Part shown: in pieces, positions 12,441-24,414 of the stretch | Numbering within the stretch: position 1 is the first letter of the stretch | How the letters are laid out: each line of letters begins with the position of its first letter | Assembly (NCBI RefSeq): GCF_001522545.3 | Contig: NC_031772.1 | Location: 4,055,787-4,119,786 of the forward strand | Direction of reading: 5' to 3' | Length of the DNA stretch: 64,000 bases | DNA from: Parus major | Lineage: Eukaryota; Chordata; Aves; Passeriformes; Paridae | The notes under the pieces: generated by a model | Database searches by the model: none | What the model was told of the DNA's origin: nothing | What the model saw: only the letters and a program-made list of their open reading frames with translations | Made by a program: the position numbers and the translations under genes

Positions 12441-13255
12441 TGGCTAAGGATATAAACTAATGTTAAGTCTCAGCCTCCCAAGAGCGGCCACCTGGTTATC
12501 ACTGCTTTTTGTTCCCCAAACCATGCTCAGAGTTTTCTGAACTATGGGCCTCTCATCAACCTTAAAACAATATTAAATTTCTACAATAACATGACAAGAC
12601 TTCAAGCAAAAATGCAGAGGAAAAATAAACATTACTAAGGAGGTAAAAATAAAATCAATTTTACAAAGCTACTTAGTTTGATTTAAATAATTTTAACAAA
12701 CAAAAACTTACCACAGGGACCTGCCTACCCCACACATAAAAAACAACAGATAGTTTTTCTGGCAGATTATTTATTGGTTTAATAACTTATTCCATGGCCA
12801 AAATTTTCCCCTAAATTAGCAGAAACCATCAGTTTAGTTCAGCAGGCATTCGGGGTTTTGTTTGGAGGGGGTAGGAGGGGTTGTAGTGGTTTTTTTTTAA
12901 GGTTCACCCTGGAGAATGATGGGTTATTTGATGAACAAGGGGGTGGGAGAGGGAAGCAGACACATGAAAGAGTAAACAAAACAGAACTGAGAAAAGCACA
13001 TTAAGTAAAATTTCAGCTGCAGTAGCAGTATGCTTAAAAAACAGAGCCACCTCACAGTTAAAGACTTGTGGATCAAATCCCAGGATCTTACTGACTTGTC
13101 ACTGTGGTTTTTCCAATGAAGGTCCATTGATAAACAGACAGAAAAGCAGATTAAGATAGGCAGAATAAATTATTAATTGCTGCTCAAGACAGCCAAGATA
13201 ACTCAACACAAAAGCATTCCAAATGTTATTTTTAGCATATAAATAGTACACTGTG
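12441..13255. other. Non-coding stretch with G-rich tracts
   Basis: No gene seen. The plus strand has G clusters at 12852-12880 (runs of four, five and four G with short loops) and 12939-12956 (runs of five, three and three G), which are weak G-quadruplex candidates. The rest is AT-rich unique sequence. Confidence 0.55.
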
Positions 13256-13690
13256 TTTTAACTTACATCAGCTGTTTTCTTTATCAGATTTTTATCTGAA
13301 GATGGGAACAGCACACGTCCCTTCAGCTCCCATCAGCTGCTACACTCGGTAGGATTTTATCTTGGGGAGAAAACAGAGCTCTGAGCTGGAACTCCATCAG
13401 CTGGTTTTGTAGTTACTCTGGACAGGACATATTGAAAACTTTTCTCGTGCACACAAAGCCCCTGGTGCGTATTAATGCATGGAAGTGACACTTCCTGGGG
13501 ACATCCGGATACGGACCACGCAATTAGCACTGGTTTATGCACTGGAATCTGCTTTTTGCAAATGAAAATCTGGCTTTATTTCCACTCCTGTGACAGCCAC
13601 AAGCCAACCACAGTGCAGGGTTCTAGTGCTGGTCTGCATGCAGTGAGCAAATACAATGCACAGTTCTGTCCATACTGACACATATCTGAT
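13256..13690. promoter_or_regulatory. Candidate conserved non-coding block with retained CpGs
   Basis: At least eight CpGs occur here (for example around 13316, 13347, 13446 and 13467, and three between 13506 and 13522), more than in neighbouring DNA. They lie next to the AT-rich core GTATTAATGCAT near 13468-13480. Short overlapping open frames on both strands (at most 70 codons) show no domain. Calling it regulatory is inference. Confidence 0.22.
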
Positions 13691-14542
13691 GAAAAGTGAG
13701 AGATGGCTTCTTGGATGTGCCTGGAACTGGATTTTCATGGCCATCATGGTTTGCTTCTGGTTTTCAAAAAAACCCCAGGATTTGTAAACAAGGTTTATTT
13801 TCAGAAGCTCAATTTACCTTCTGCTATTACATAAATTCCGTATCAATAAAGTGCCACCATCATTTTTCCTTTCTGCTGCTCAGCACGGCTTACTTTCAAT
13901 CACACAATATATGAAATGCAGATTGCTAGCAGTGAGCATTAATTTTGTCTATTCATTTATTTAGGAGTCCTGAAGTAGACTCCTGAAACATTGCTTACAG
14001 CAGAACTGTAAACTAAAAGGCACTGGAATAATAAAGATAAGGCTGTCCCATTTAGAAAGGGAAATTTCTACATTCTTGGGTAAACAGAGAGCTCTCATAA
14101 ATTGAGCAATGCCTTTTAGTGCTGTCAGTGTGACTTGAGTCTAGATGGCCCATTGTGTTCCCTAAGAAACTTACTTAAAATATTTACTGTAGAATTGTTT
14201 TTAGCGAGAATGATGAATAAATTTAACTCTTTTTAACAAAACATTTTGTTAAAAGTATGCTTTTCATGAAGTTCCTTTTAATATCTGAATAAACACATCA
14301 CTTGTAAGAATCATGGTTTCCATATTTGCACGTGTGCACGGAGATTACAATGACACACAGATGTGAGTCTTGTTTGTAACCTGAAACTGAATTTTACAGG
14401 AATTGCTTTATTTTAATCAAATTCTGCAAGCTGTAAGTCCCCATCCTCTTCTAATGACAGTTACACAATGTCTTGCCTTTGATGAACCAAACTACATGCA
14501 CCAGTCCTGGTTCAAAACATCCATGAAAAAAAATTGAGATAG
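13691..14542. other. Non-coding stretch with a small inverted repeat
   Basis: No gene seen. Bases 13963-13969 (AGGAGTC) and 13978-13984 (GACTCCT) form a perfect 7-bp inverted repeat around an 8-base loop. It is too short and isolated to call a microRNA precursor. Confidence 0.55.
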
Positions 14543-15133
14543 TTGTGCTCAATCTTCTTTTCTTTGCATATTCAAAAAAATTCCCAGCTGACACTGAGAT
14601 TATTTACTGGAAGATCGAGGGAAATAGCAGGGAATATGCAAAAGGGGAGGAAGATGATGATAAAAGCAACAGCAAAGAACGTGAGCCCATTTCAGTGTCA
14701 GCTGCGTAAGATGAACATAAAAATGGACCAACTGAAAGAGGTTTGGTGTGCAGTGGAAAACCTCCAGAAGTTGTCAATCCAACCCAGAGCAGACAGACCA
14801 ACCCCCAAGAGCCCTGCAGCCATGACCAGCAGAGCTTGGCAAACCCACCAGGGATCAGGCATTGCAGAAAAAAATCATTTTTACTCCTGGAATGGCTCGT
14901 GGTGTGTCTGGAGCAAGGACAAACACACACATTTCGGGATGTCTTACAGAAGCTGGGAGCTGCAGACTACAGATGTGCCAACTCCACTTCCACAAGCACT
15001 TTTACACAAAACACAAGTTTACAACAAAGCTTCAAAGCCCAGTGGAACATTGAACATGCAAGGCCAGCCTCTAAAACATTCTATTACCTACAGCATTTTA
15101 TCAATCACTGTTATATTTCTTAACCTGCAATAA
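14543..15133 (+). other. Longest open frame (196 codons), probably not a gene
   Basis: An ATG-to-stop frame of 196 codons with no internal N. The translation is rich in K, S, T and Q, with no signal peptide, transmembrane segment, repeat or catalytic motif. Its C-terminal third turns hydrophobic only because the DNA becomes AT-rich. Two other frames are open over much of the same interval (14743-15123 on plus, 14604-14930 on minus), which points to compositional openness. No Kozak context, promoter or splice structure stands out. One frame of this length in 64 kb is only mildly surprising by chance. A lineage-specific transcript cannot be excluded. Confidence 0.15.
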
Positions 15134-15279
15134 ACACTTCTATAAATACACTCTTTTTAACCAGGTAACTCCTACTCAAGCTGCTCATTTTGCTAAAAAA
15201 AAAAACCCACATCAAATTAATCCTAAATCATGGTCAAAAGTTGAGACCTGGTCATCTTCTACTCTCCTGTTTCACTACA

Positions 15280-15313
<34 letters not shown>

Positions 15314-17689
15314 CTTTTGTGTTTGTGCAAAAAAATTCTGTATTAAGAAAAAGAAACTTTCAACTTCAGTAACGCAAGTTATGTTTAGCACAGTTGAATA
15401 AAGGTATTTAAAAGTCATTGACCATTCAGATTTTACAGCATGAAATTCTGCTTCCAAACTGAATGAAAATGGGGTTTGAAATGATTTTTTTAAAATTATG
15501 TAAGCCTTACTAGAATACAAACATCCTAGTGGAAAAGCCAGTAAGGGTTAGTTATGGCGTGGTGTGTCATTATTGTCACAGGGGAATGGTAAAAGGACAC
15601 TCATGGTGATTTTTAAATTCTATTTCAGAAACATTCACAGAAAAGAATATATTCATAACTTGCTCTGAAATGAACAAAACAACTCTTCTGCACTGCAATT
15701 ATAAAAATACAAACAGCCTGGCATGAGCACAATGACCTGGATCACCTTCAGTCCAAACAGCAGCCACCCTCTGCGTCATTTCTCAAAGATAAATGCAGGC
15801 AATTACAGAAATACATGGTGAGTACTAGCCAAAATCCAGATAAAAACCAGCACAAAACATGGCTAAAAAAATCAGGAATGTTTTATCAAAAAGCCTAAAA
15901 CTTTTCAAAAGCTACAATTACAAAATATTTCCCCAAGGAGCGCTGCCATTTACAAAATTCACGGATTATCTGCACCCAAATCAGCGCAGTAAAGTGCAGT
16001 TGAAGTACCTGCACAACCTTAACCCTGTCCCCACCTGAAGGTCTCAGACCTAAGGACCTTCAGGACATTGTAGGCAATCATGCATTTGGCATGCAGTGAA
16101 TTTTAGGATATAAAAGTATAAAAGAAGCTTTTGAAACTTAATTATTCTCTGTCACAGGGTAAGTACAGGAACCCATCGTGGCACACCCAAAAGCTTGCCT
16201 TTATCTTCATGACTTGGCCAGATCTCTTCAGGGAGTTCAAGAAAGCTCAGAAGGTGGGAAACTGAGGTGGATTTTTGCAAAGCACCTGCTGTTGGATTAA
16301 CTCTTTGCTTTACAAAGACAAGACTGAACAATGTCATATGAACAGTGCCTCTGGTTTCAATGGGAGTAGATGGGTTTACTTTGGAAAATCCAAGAGTCTC
16401 AGGGGTGATTTCTGACTCAATTCTGCATCAACAAGCAAAGATCACAGTCAAAAACTGCACCTCTGCTTCTCGAAGTTCCTCTTCAAAAAAACCAACTCAC
16501 TAGCACTGATGGTTGTTTTTTGAAGATTACATTTCTTACAATCATTTGGTGAATTTCCAAAAGGTGTTACTGCCTGGGAGAAGGTGCAGAGCTAAGATAA
16601 TGTTATTTTGTTCTTCAGGAAGGAATTTCAAAGAAGGCAGGAGGGAAAACCAGGAAGACCAAGAAGAGTAACAAAAATACTGCTAACAATCAGTCCTGTG
16701 TTATTGATCCCCCTTGGACACAGCCACGCAGGAGCCAGGACCAGCTACCCCAGCTTTGGGTTTTACCATCAGTGATTTTACTCTGTAACTCCAAACCCTT
16801 CTAAAACTGAGGGTTCCTGCAGTTCTCACAAGAGGCAACTTGCCTGAGGTTTCACACAAGACTGTTTAAACTGATTTTTATGAATTATTAGTTCAGAATA
16901 TTGGAGCCTTTGGCTTGCTTTTTAAGGTTTTTCTATCAGAAGGACATGGGGAGTACAGCTCTACTGAGAACTGGCTTGTTGGGCTGCTGGTGCAAAGTTA
17001 TGACTCTCAAAGCAGTGAATGCAGGTCCATGTTCCATGATCAATCAGTACACTTGGAAATACACCTAAAATTCCACCTGAAGGTTTCCACATCTTACAGC
17101 AGGGATCTGTTGTCCTTTCTGAAGCACACAGATCTCTTCTACCTCATTTCCTTATCCAGCTATTTCAAAACCTTGGGATATCTCCTTCAGACAGATTCTC
17201 TACACGTGTATTTCCATTATTTATATCTGTTCATGGTTTAATAATTTCTAATTTCTTCATTTGTTGACCAGAATCCAACATGTAAATGTAAATGTATGGA
17301 GCTGCTTCCATTAATGAGATCAGGAATCTTTTGTAAGGAAGAACAACAGACAGACCAAAGTAATTCCTCTAATATGGCACTGACCATCTCCCTTTTCTCT
17401 CACCTTCTTCAAAAATACAGGTAAGACATCAGTCTACCCCTGTATTTACACTGCTTCAATTCCCAGTTAAATAATATAAAAACAGATGAAAGATCTGTCT
17501 TTGTCTTGGACTGTTTTCAAAATTGGACACCAATGACACTTGATTCCTCTGACAAAATTCCGTCTACCCAAAATATTCTTGCCTGCAATGAGAATTGTTG
17601 GTACTGAGGGCTAAATCAAATGGAACAGGAACTTCAGGGAGAAACCCAGACTACTGCAAATATTAAAAAACCACTTGTGGACTTCTGGC
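15134..17689. other. Non-coding stretch, no gene seen
   Basis: Unique AT-rich DNA apart from a 30-A homopolymer at 15281-15310. Open frames stay at or below 108 codons (16915-17241) without recognisable domains. Confidence 0.65.
15281..15310. repeat. 30-base poly(A) tract
   Basis: An uninterrupted run of 30 A, the longest homopolymer in the window. I looked for a retroposed gene or LINE end upstream and for a matching target duplication, and found neither. A mononucleotide microsatellite is the simplest reading. Its exact length is vulnerable to sequencing error. Confidence 0.9.
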
Positions 17690-18285
17690 TACATCTCACT
17701 TTCTGATTTATCGCACGCTCTATTACAAGGTAATTCGCTCAGTAAAACTCAAGACCTTTCACCCTGCTACTACCAGAACTCTAAGAATACACACTTAAAC
17801 AACAAGTGTGATACTAATCCTGGCTACTCCTACAGAGGAGAGCTGCTTCCTCTGTACTTCCAGATCCATTAAACTGAGGGGAGGCAGCCAAGAATCCCTC
17901 TGAACCCACGGATCTCCCATGTAGCAGCGAGCTATAAATATTTTCCACGCTCAGGGTTCAAGCAGCGGCAGCCCATAACAAAAAGCTGCACTCCCAACTG
18001 CATCCTAATGGGATCTTCCCAACTCCAGCGCTGCTGCTGGGCTATCAGCACATGAAAGTCCCGGAACAAGAACTGAAACAACACGATGGGTTCCCATTGT
18101 CCTTGAAACCTGCCTCCTCCTCCGTCCCCTTTGTGAGCAGGGCGCTCACACAGCCTCGATCCATCCACGCCTGCATTCACAGCTCACCAATACTCATATG
18201 CAGCAAGGTCAGAAATTTTTTTTTTAACATTCTTTGATTAATGCTGAGAGCTGCAGCATGTTTAGACAGGGTCGTGACCCCAGGC
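17690..18285. promoter_or_regulatory. CpG-retaining block, candidate regulatory element or exon
   Basis: Roughly fourteen CpGs fall between 17710 and 18272 in otherwise CpG-poor DNA, with local GC around one half. An 82-codon frame is open on the minus strand (17932-18180) and includes a Gly-rich stretch, but it matches no family I know and I see no clear splice pair. A GCTATAAATA sequence at 17930-17939 resembles a TATA box on the plus strand, without other promoter support. The best reading is a conserved non-coding element; a small unrecognised exon is the alternative. Confidence 0.25.
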
Positions 18286-18353
18286 ATCCATTTAATCAAA
18301 TTTCTCTGCTGCTTGTCCCAGTGGAGCCATCGCAACAAGAAACTCTCTCAATG

Positions 18354-18391
18354 AAAAAAAAAAAAAGGAAAAGAAAAAGAAAAGGAAAAAA
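18354..18391. repeat. A-rich (AAAAG)n-like simple repeat
   Basis: Thirteen A are followed by GGAAAAG- and AAAAAG-type units. It is simple low-complexity sequence with no retroposon body recognisable upstream. Confidence 0.8.
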
Positions 18392-18469
18392 ATGCACACT
18401 TCACATCTCACATTGTTTACATGCTGTTAAGTAATTATTTCACTCTTCGACCCCCACTGGCCATCAACA

Positions 18470-18990
18470 GACAAGTCACCTCCTTGGAGATTCTGAAAAG
18501 CTTATTCAGCTGTATATAATTCATTTTGTCTCTTTCGCTCATTGTGAAGCTAACTGCTTAGCTTAAAGACTTCTTTGTGAATACTTAAGTACATGGTGTC
18601 CATGCTAATGATCTCACTAATTATAAGCGTATTTATCATATACAAAGTGTTCCCAGCTCTTCTTTCCCAAAGCCATCCTACTCCAGCTCTACCATCCAGC
18701 AGTTTCTCACCACATATTCACCCAAACACTCTCATGCATTTCCCTGGAATTCTGTCATTACCTGAGTGACCGAGCAAGTTGCTCAATATTTGCTCAGGAG
18801 TTTTCAATAACACTCTGATCTTTTATGCAGCTCTTCTCCAGGGCAAAGTGCAGAAATGAGCCAGGCAGGTAATAAAGAATTACAGTTTGCCTTTATCTAA
18901 TAGCTCCATCAGTCAGAGTAATAGAGTTGGATAAAATGGTAACCTATTCACCCGGCTCTTCTTAATTGCTACCCTAGGATGCAAAAAGTA
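18470..18990. promoter_or_regulatory. Candidate conserved AT-rich non-coding block
   Basis: Repeat-free AT-rich DNA dense in homeodomain-type cores (CTAATGATC, CTAATTATAAG and TTAATTGC), with isolated retained CpGs at about 18534, 18628 and 18769. There is no open frame of note. Regulatory function is inferred only from sequence texture. Confidence 0.22.
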
Positions 18991-21840
18991 GGGGTAAGAA
19001 AAAAGTTTATTTCTAATTGCAGTTCAGAAACTAGAGGTGAATGACTTGAAAGCATCTAACACCCTCCTCTCCTCGAACTGAAATGGAAACTGGCTGGAGA
19101 CAACATTACAGCCACCAAAGCAGATGTCTGGGGGAAAAAGGGAAGGGGGGGAGCAGTCTGGATTTGGGGGAACAAAAGGATTTATTTTACATTCTGCTTT
19201 CTTTTTTTTCTGAGTCTCTTCTTCCTTCCAGAAAGAAAAATATTCACATTAGCTGGCAGAGTTATGGGAAAGATGGTGACATGATGTGCAGAACATCCTG
19301 CTGAGGAGTTCTACACCCTCAGTACTCCAAGGACCAGATTTTCACACTCTGATCAAAACTTGTCCACTAAATAAAGGGCTACCTGGACCAAATGGGACAG
19401 GGAGAAAGGAAGAAAGCAAAATGAAAGGGGATCCTGGAAGATTAGGATCAGTTGGAAAGGAATGTAAGTAACGAGGATAAAATCAGGCACAAATAAACCA
19501 CTGGGTAAGAAATAACAACTGAAATTCTGCCTCATTTAAAGCTGACTCCTGCACACAGCACGTGATAGAAACAGCCAGTTTTGACAAGAAAACTGTCCCT
19601 TCAGACAGAAATAAATCTCAGCAGATCCAACAGACTTCTTTACTTACAAAACTCCACTGAAACTTCTGTGTACACATTTGTGAATATGACTGCATTGTTC
19701 CCTTTCTTTTGAACCTAAATCGCCTTTCAAGGAAAGGACCTTTCACATTTAACTTTTGTGGGAACAGGGAATTGTCACTGATACAGAGTAAATTTAGGAA
19801 TACAGGTTAATTAAAAATTAAAAAAAAAAACCCTTTCCCCTTAATCTCAGAAATTACCCATTGCTGCAGAGAAATATCCTCAGCTGTATTAATTATTTGA
19901 TATTCATCACTATCTCCAGAGAATAACTGACATGCACAGGAACAGTAAAATAATTGCATTGAGCAAACTCGACCTGAATTGTTGAAATATATGACTCATG
20001 CAGATTATTAAATTAATGAAATATTAGTGGCAACTTTTTTTTTCTTGTTGAGCTAAGTATTATGGAATTTATCAGCTGGAATAGTACCTACAACTCGTGT
20101 AACTATTCAACATTAAATTCTTTTGTTTCTTGATGTTATCTAATTCAAAAATCACTTTGGATAATATTAAAAAAAAAGAGGAAGAAACTAAAATTTTGTG
20201 TCAAGAGCAGAATTTGTTTCCACACAAGCTACACATGCATTGCACAGCTTCTCTGTTAACACTTCTTGCCCAAGAGCAGTGTTGGTGTAACATAGATGTG
20301 ATAATGATGTTATTACAACCCTGCTCTCAACTGCTTTTACAGAGACAGCAATATTAAAGTCAGCATTTTGCATTCCTGCAAATTAAGAAGGATTTAAACT
20401 AAAGTTTTCTACATCTGGTATCTGCTTTTATCTTAAGTTTGATGTGTTGGATCTTAAGATGAAGTGATGGAAACACAGAAAACAGGTTGCTGCTACTTTA
20501 TTAATAAAACACCATTCTTTTCTTGCAAAACTTCAGCACTCCACACACTGAAGTATGTGTTGGACTCCTCCAGGAAACTCACTCTACTCAGGAACTATGT
20601 CAACTCCCCTTGTCATAAACAAATTCTTTAAACCTTTGTGTAAATCTGATGTAGTAAACGTTAATTATGTAGTATCTAAATTATCAACATTTTCTATGTG
20701 ATGGAAAACCCTTTGCGTTTTCCTTGTTAGGTTATAGAGTTTTAAATAAAATTTTAAAAAACCCAACCCAAATCAGTTCTTTTTTAAGGAAGTCTTGTAG
20801 AACAATCAGCCTGGAGTACAGGAGCAGACAGTGCCAGCAGCAGCATCACTTCCTTCCACAGAAGGAACTCAAAACACAGGACAAAAAATAAGTATTTAGG
20901 ATTTCTCTTAGGATAACTATGCCTCACTGTGTCTGTACCCTAAGCTTTTACTTATGGTTCCCTAATAGAACTGATGATGCTGTGCTGGGGAAGGAATTAA
21001 ACCTGGATAAGAAGCAGAAACAAGAAGGGAGCGTGGAATTGAAGCAAGAATTAAATTAATCAAAGAATAGGTCATAAAAACCGGTAGTGTTTTCACTCTG
21101 CTGGAAAATGACAATAAAGCAAGGAAAGAGTCTGGAGATAAAAGCTCCACACAAACACAGCAGGTATGGGACATTTATTCATTTTAAGCTGACTGAGAAC
21201 TCAGAACCAAGGCAGAAAAAGCTGCATTAGCACCAGAAGGAAACTTACTGCTGATAGATAAATGGGTGAAACTCTGCTGACCCCTAATTTTGTACCTAGC
21301 ATGGGTGAATACTGCAATGCAAGATTGCTGATTTCCATCAGTGTCATGGCAATCCAGCAACAAAATAAGAGCCCTGATACCTTGAGCCTGTCCTCTTCCC
21401 TTGGTCCCATCCACACAAAATTTACCTCACTCCAAGGCAAAGCTGTAAAGAAAATCTGAAGAAAAAAACACCATGAAATTCCCTGTTTTCAGAGGAAAAT
21501 GAACATTCTTTGTCTGTTGGACAGTTTAGGAGCTCCTTGTCTAGTTCAGGATTATATCTGATAACAGCCATTTGTTTTCTTAAGGGTTATGGCTAAAAAA
21601 CAAATTCTAATAATTACACTTGAGTGTGAAATTCTTCAATTTCACTATTTATCATTTTATCTTTAAATGTAAAAAACAACTCATGCCTCCAAGTCTCATT
21701 TTCAGTCACTGTAACTGCCCAGGCTTTCAGAAATTTCAGGAACCACTGCATGCCTGGACTGAATTGGGAAAATTTAATACCGTGTAAGATATGCAGATAA
21801 AATATGAATTCCAGCCATGTAACAAAAATGCCGTTGACAA
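18991..21840. other. Non-coding stretch, no gene seen
   Basis: Unique AT-rich DNA with short overlapping open frames (at most 80 codons) and a few A/T homopolymers of about ten bases. No repeat family, RNA or CpG cluster was seen. Confidence 0.65.
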
Positions 21841-22480
21841 CATGTATATTATGCAATTATGACTGTCATTTTATTACTGTTATTAATTTATTAGTATAAT
21901 TGCAACTTTTTTCAATGTCATAATGTGATAATAAAGGACTTGTCATTACTACGTTAACCTCGGAACATCTCTGACCTCAGGGGAGGTAGCTGTACGCTTT
22001 CAGTCCAAAATGAGCTGTCAGTTACCACAACGAGATTTTGATGACTACATTATCTTGTAATTAAATGTCTCAACAAACTTCTCCTTTTGATTGACAGGTA
22101 GTTAAGACTATCTTTGACCACAGGGCAGTTTCTTTATTTTTCAAGAATAATTTTTCAGCAGTGGAGAAGAAAGACAAGAGTTTAAAAATTAAAGTGTTTT
22201 GAACTATATATTAATCTATATTTGGTACTTATAAGACAGTGAAAATTCCACCAAATTGCATTATCCTCTGCCCAAGCAATGGCATTTCAGTGACAACTTT
22301 GATTGATTAAAGGAGTTTACGCTTTCCTTTATTAGCATTTAGGTTTTTAAAGAAATAAATTGCTTAGATTTTACACTTTCTCCCCTTTCACGCTCATTCT
22401 TAAGACAATGCTTAGAGTCAATACTGATACCTACAAGGAGATCACATCAGTAAGAATGTTTTAGGACATACTCATAAAGG
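21841..22480. promoter_or_regulatory. Candidate enhancer with exact PBX-MEIS and PBX-HOX sites
   Basis: TGATTGACAG at 22088-22097 is identical to the PBX-MEIS/PREP composite consensus. TGATTGAT at 22300-22307 matches the PBX-HOX consensus TGATNNAT. The 5' part carries AT-rich homeodomain-like cores (TTATTAATTTATTAG near 21880) and the middle keeps CpGs (about 21952, 21961, 21995, 22031). No open frame or repeat explains the block. Such motifs occur by chance, but an exact decamer plus an octamer about 210 bp apart is more than typical. Function is inferred. Confidence 0.3.
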
Positions 22481-22487
22481 TTGATTT

Positions 22488-23060
22488 CTGATGATTTGGA
22501 CCATCACAGAACACAAAAGAAACTCAGTTCATAATGGGTTTAAAAGAAGAGGCAACAGAAATTACCCTCTATCAGATCATCCACCCTCTCAAACAGGGTT
22601 TTTTTGCCACGGCAAATCCCCAATGGAACTGAGGCTGGAGAAGCACTGGTGCCAAAGAGATCCCAAAAAGATCCCCAGATGAGAAGAGAGACAGGACACA
22701 GAGGAGCAGCCCTGGTGTCCTCTCCAAAGAGAAGCTTCTTCTGAAGGAGGGAGGGTGGAACCACCTTCTGCTGAAAATCCCCCATGGAAGGAGGCACCTG
22801 CACCTTGTGAGGAGCATCCCTGGCCACCACTGTCCCCTGCAGCCTCACCCTCCCATGGAACTGATGGAACTGTGCATCCAAACTGGCCCTTCTCTGCCCT
22901 GGCAGCCTCTGCTGGAGCTCAGGAGGACAAAAGGAAGCAAACTGAGCACTGGAGGTGCCCAGATCAATTTCTCCTCCCTTTGAATGAGATCCCATCCCCA
23001 ACCAGTCTCTGTTCACCATGAACAAAGGATGAACAACATCCTTCCCAAATAAATTCTGAC
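22488..23060. other. GC-richer segment, possible old repeat
   Basis: A locally GC-richer, CpG-poor stretch with overlapping open frames on both strands (161 codons on minus at 22540-23025, 88 on plus at 22755-23021). CpG loss through CA/TG conversion makes stops rarer and explains the openness. The CATGGAA-type words resemble the texture of avian LTR-derived repeats such as the one at 32.5-33.0 kb, but I could not align the two. No protein domain was recognised. Confidence 0.35.
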
Positions 23061-23159
23061 ATTAAACGCATCCTACATCAAATACAATCACAATAAAACC
23101 TGAAGTCCTTTGAAATGCAGAAACCTGTACCAATAGTGAATCCTGATGATAATAAAATA

Positions 23160-23630
23160 AAGCAAGGGCTTTCCAGAGCAACGTAAAGGTCACTCAGGTT
23201 TGCTCCACCGGAGGCACGTCTTCAACACAGCCGGGAGTGACAAAACTCCTTCCCCATTTCTGCTGCAATTAACATCAAATTATTTCTCGGGACACAACAG
23301 CAATTGCTCGCACGTCATTGTCACTTAAACTGCCAGGCCTGTGGTTTAACCTTTCAGGAAGAATCCAGTGAGTCACAAGTTGACACAACAACACACGGTC
23401 ACAAGCACAAGGAGAAGGCTGCTCTTATCTGCTGATGCACTCTCTGGTTTCGGTATTTCCCCATTTCCCCCAAGGGTGCACTGTTGAAAACCAAACTTTA
23501 TCGAAGACTTTACGTTACCAATGTTCAGTTTTTTTGTAGATTTCACACTGTGCAATGTTCTTTAAGAGTTCTCGGCTCTAAGAGTCACGTGCATGTATGG
23601 GGAACCAGCTTTCATTCGAAGAAAAAGAAA
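23160..23630. promoter_or_regulatory. CpG-retaining candidate regulatory block
   Basis: Fourteen CpGs in about 470 bp contrast with one or two per 500 bp just to the right. Notable sites are CACGTC (twice), CACGTG near 23587, and a CAATTGCTCGCACGTC segment around 23310-23325. No repeat and no useful open frame is present. Retained CpGs suggest conservation or hypomethylation; the regulatory role is inferred. Confidence 0.27.
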
Positions 23631-24398
23631 AAAGCAGAAGGCTGAAAGCAAATAAAATCTTAATTTTTATGAAATTTATGCGTTTTTTAAAACTGTGTTA
23701 ATTTATTTGCTGATACCAAATTTTTTTTCACCTTCCTCTCTCTCACATTTCCTCATTTTAGCAACACATCTTCCTGCAGACTGTTGGACCCCAAGAGCTT
23801 TATTCAGATATTGAGGGCATTTAATAAACATCACAAGGAAAAGTTGGGATGAAAGTCTGAAATGACAAAAAAGTTGCCCAGCATGTTACAGTCGTTTATG
23901 TGGAATAAACTGCTGAGGTTTAAAACTGCTCAAGATAATGACAACAGCTACACTTAACTGTATTTTGGGTTGAATTTCAGCTGTTATCAGGACAACTGGA
24001 TTTCCTGAAATGTATTTCATTCTTTTAAATTTATATTTGAAGTGCTTTATTTTACAAATACCTGTTCTTGCAGAAATGACATTAAATAGCTATGTTTGCA
24101 GAATGGAAACTGCTACTTATCAAACATGGTAGTTGCAAGATTTTTGCTATTAATTACTAGTTCCTATGAAAATCAGACACCAAACAAGTTAAGGGAGTGC
24201 AGAGTATCACAGAAATTTCATTAATGTTTTCCCTAATTTTGGCCACAAGACTTAGCTGAGTCAATCTATACTTGGTCCTACACTTACACAGCTGATAAAG
24301 AGATCGGCTTTTTCATTTGCAGAAACAAACAAAGTTTGCTATCAAAATTATACAAAAAAACTCCCAATATCAAGGGGTTTTTTTTGTATATTAAAAAT

Positions 24399-24414
24399 AC
24401 ACACACACACACAC
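24399..24414. repeat. (AC)8 microsatellite
   Basis: Eight AC units run into a TATA-rich flank. It is a short perfect dinucleotide repeat, likely polymorphic. Confidence 0.9.

Noticed and set aside
15190..15310. Processed pseudogene ending in the 30-A tract
   Set aside because: No coding remnant upstream and no target-site duplication around the tract, so a plain homopolymer is the simpler reading.
17090..17420. Old CR1-like fragment
   Set aside because: A few words resemble antisense CR1 ('gaccagaatccaac'), but the order of blocks could not be followed.
22540..23025. 161-codon minus-strand frame
   Set aside because: No domain, and opposed by open frames on the other strand. It is in a GC-richer, CpG-poor patch that looks like old repeat sequence.
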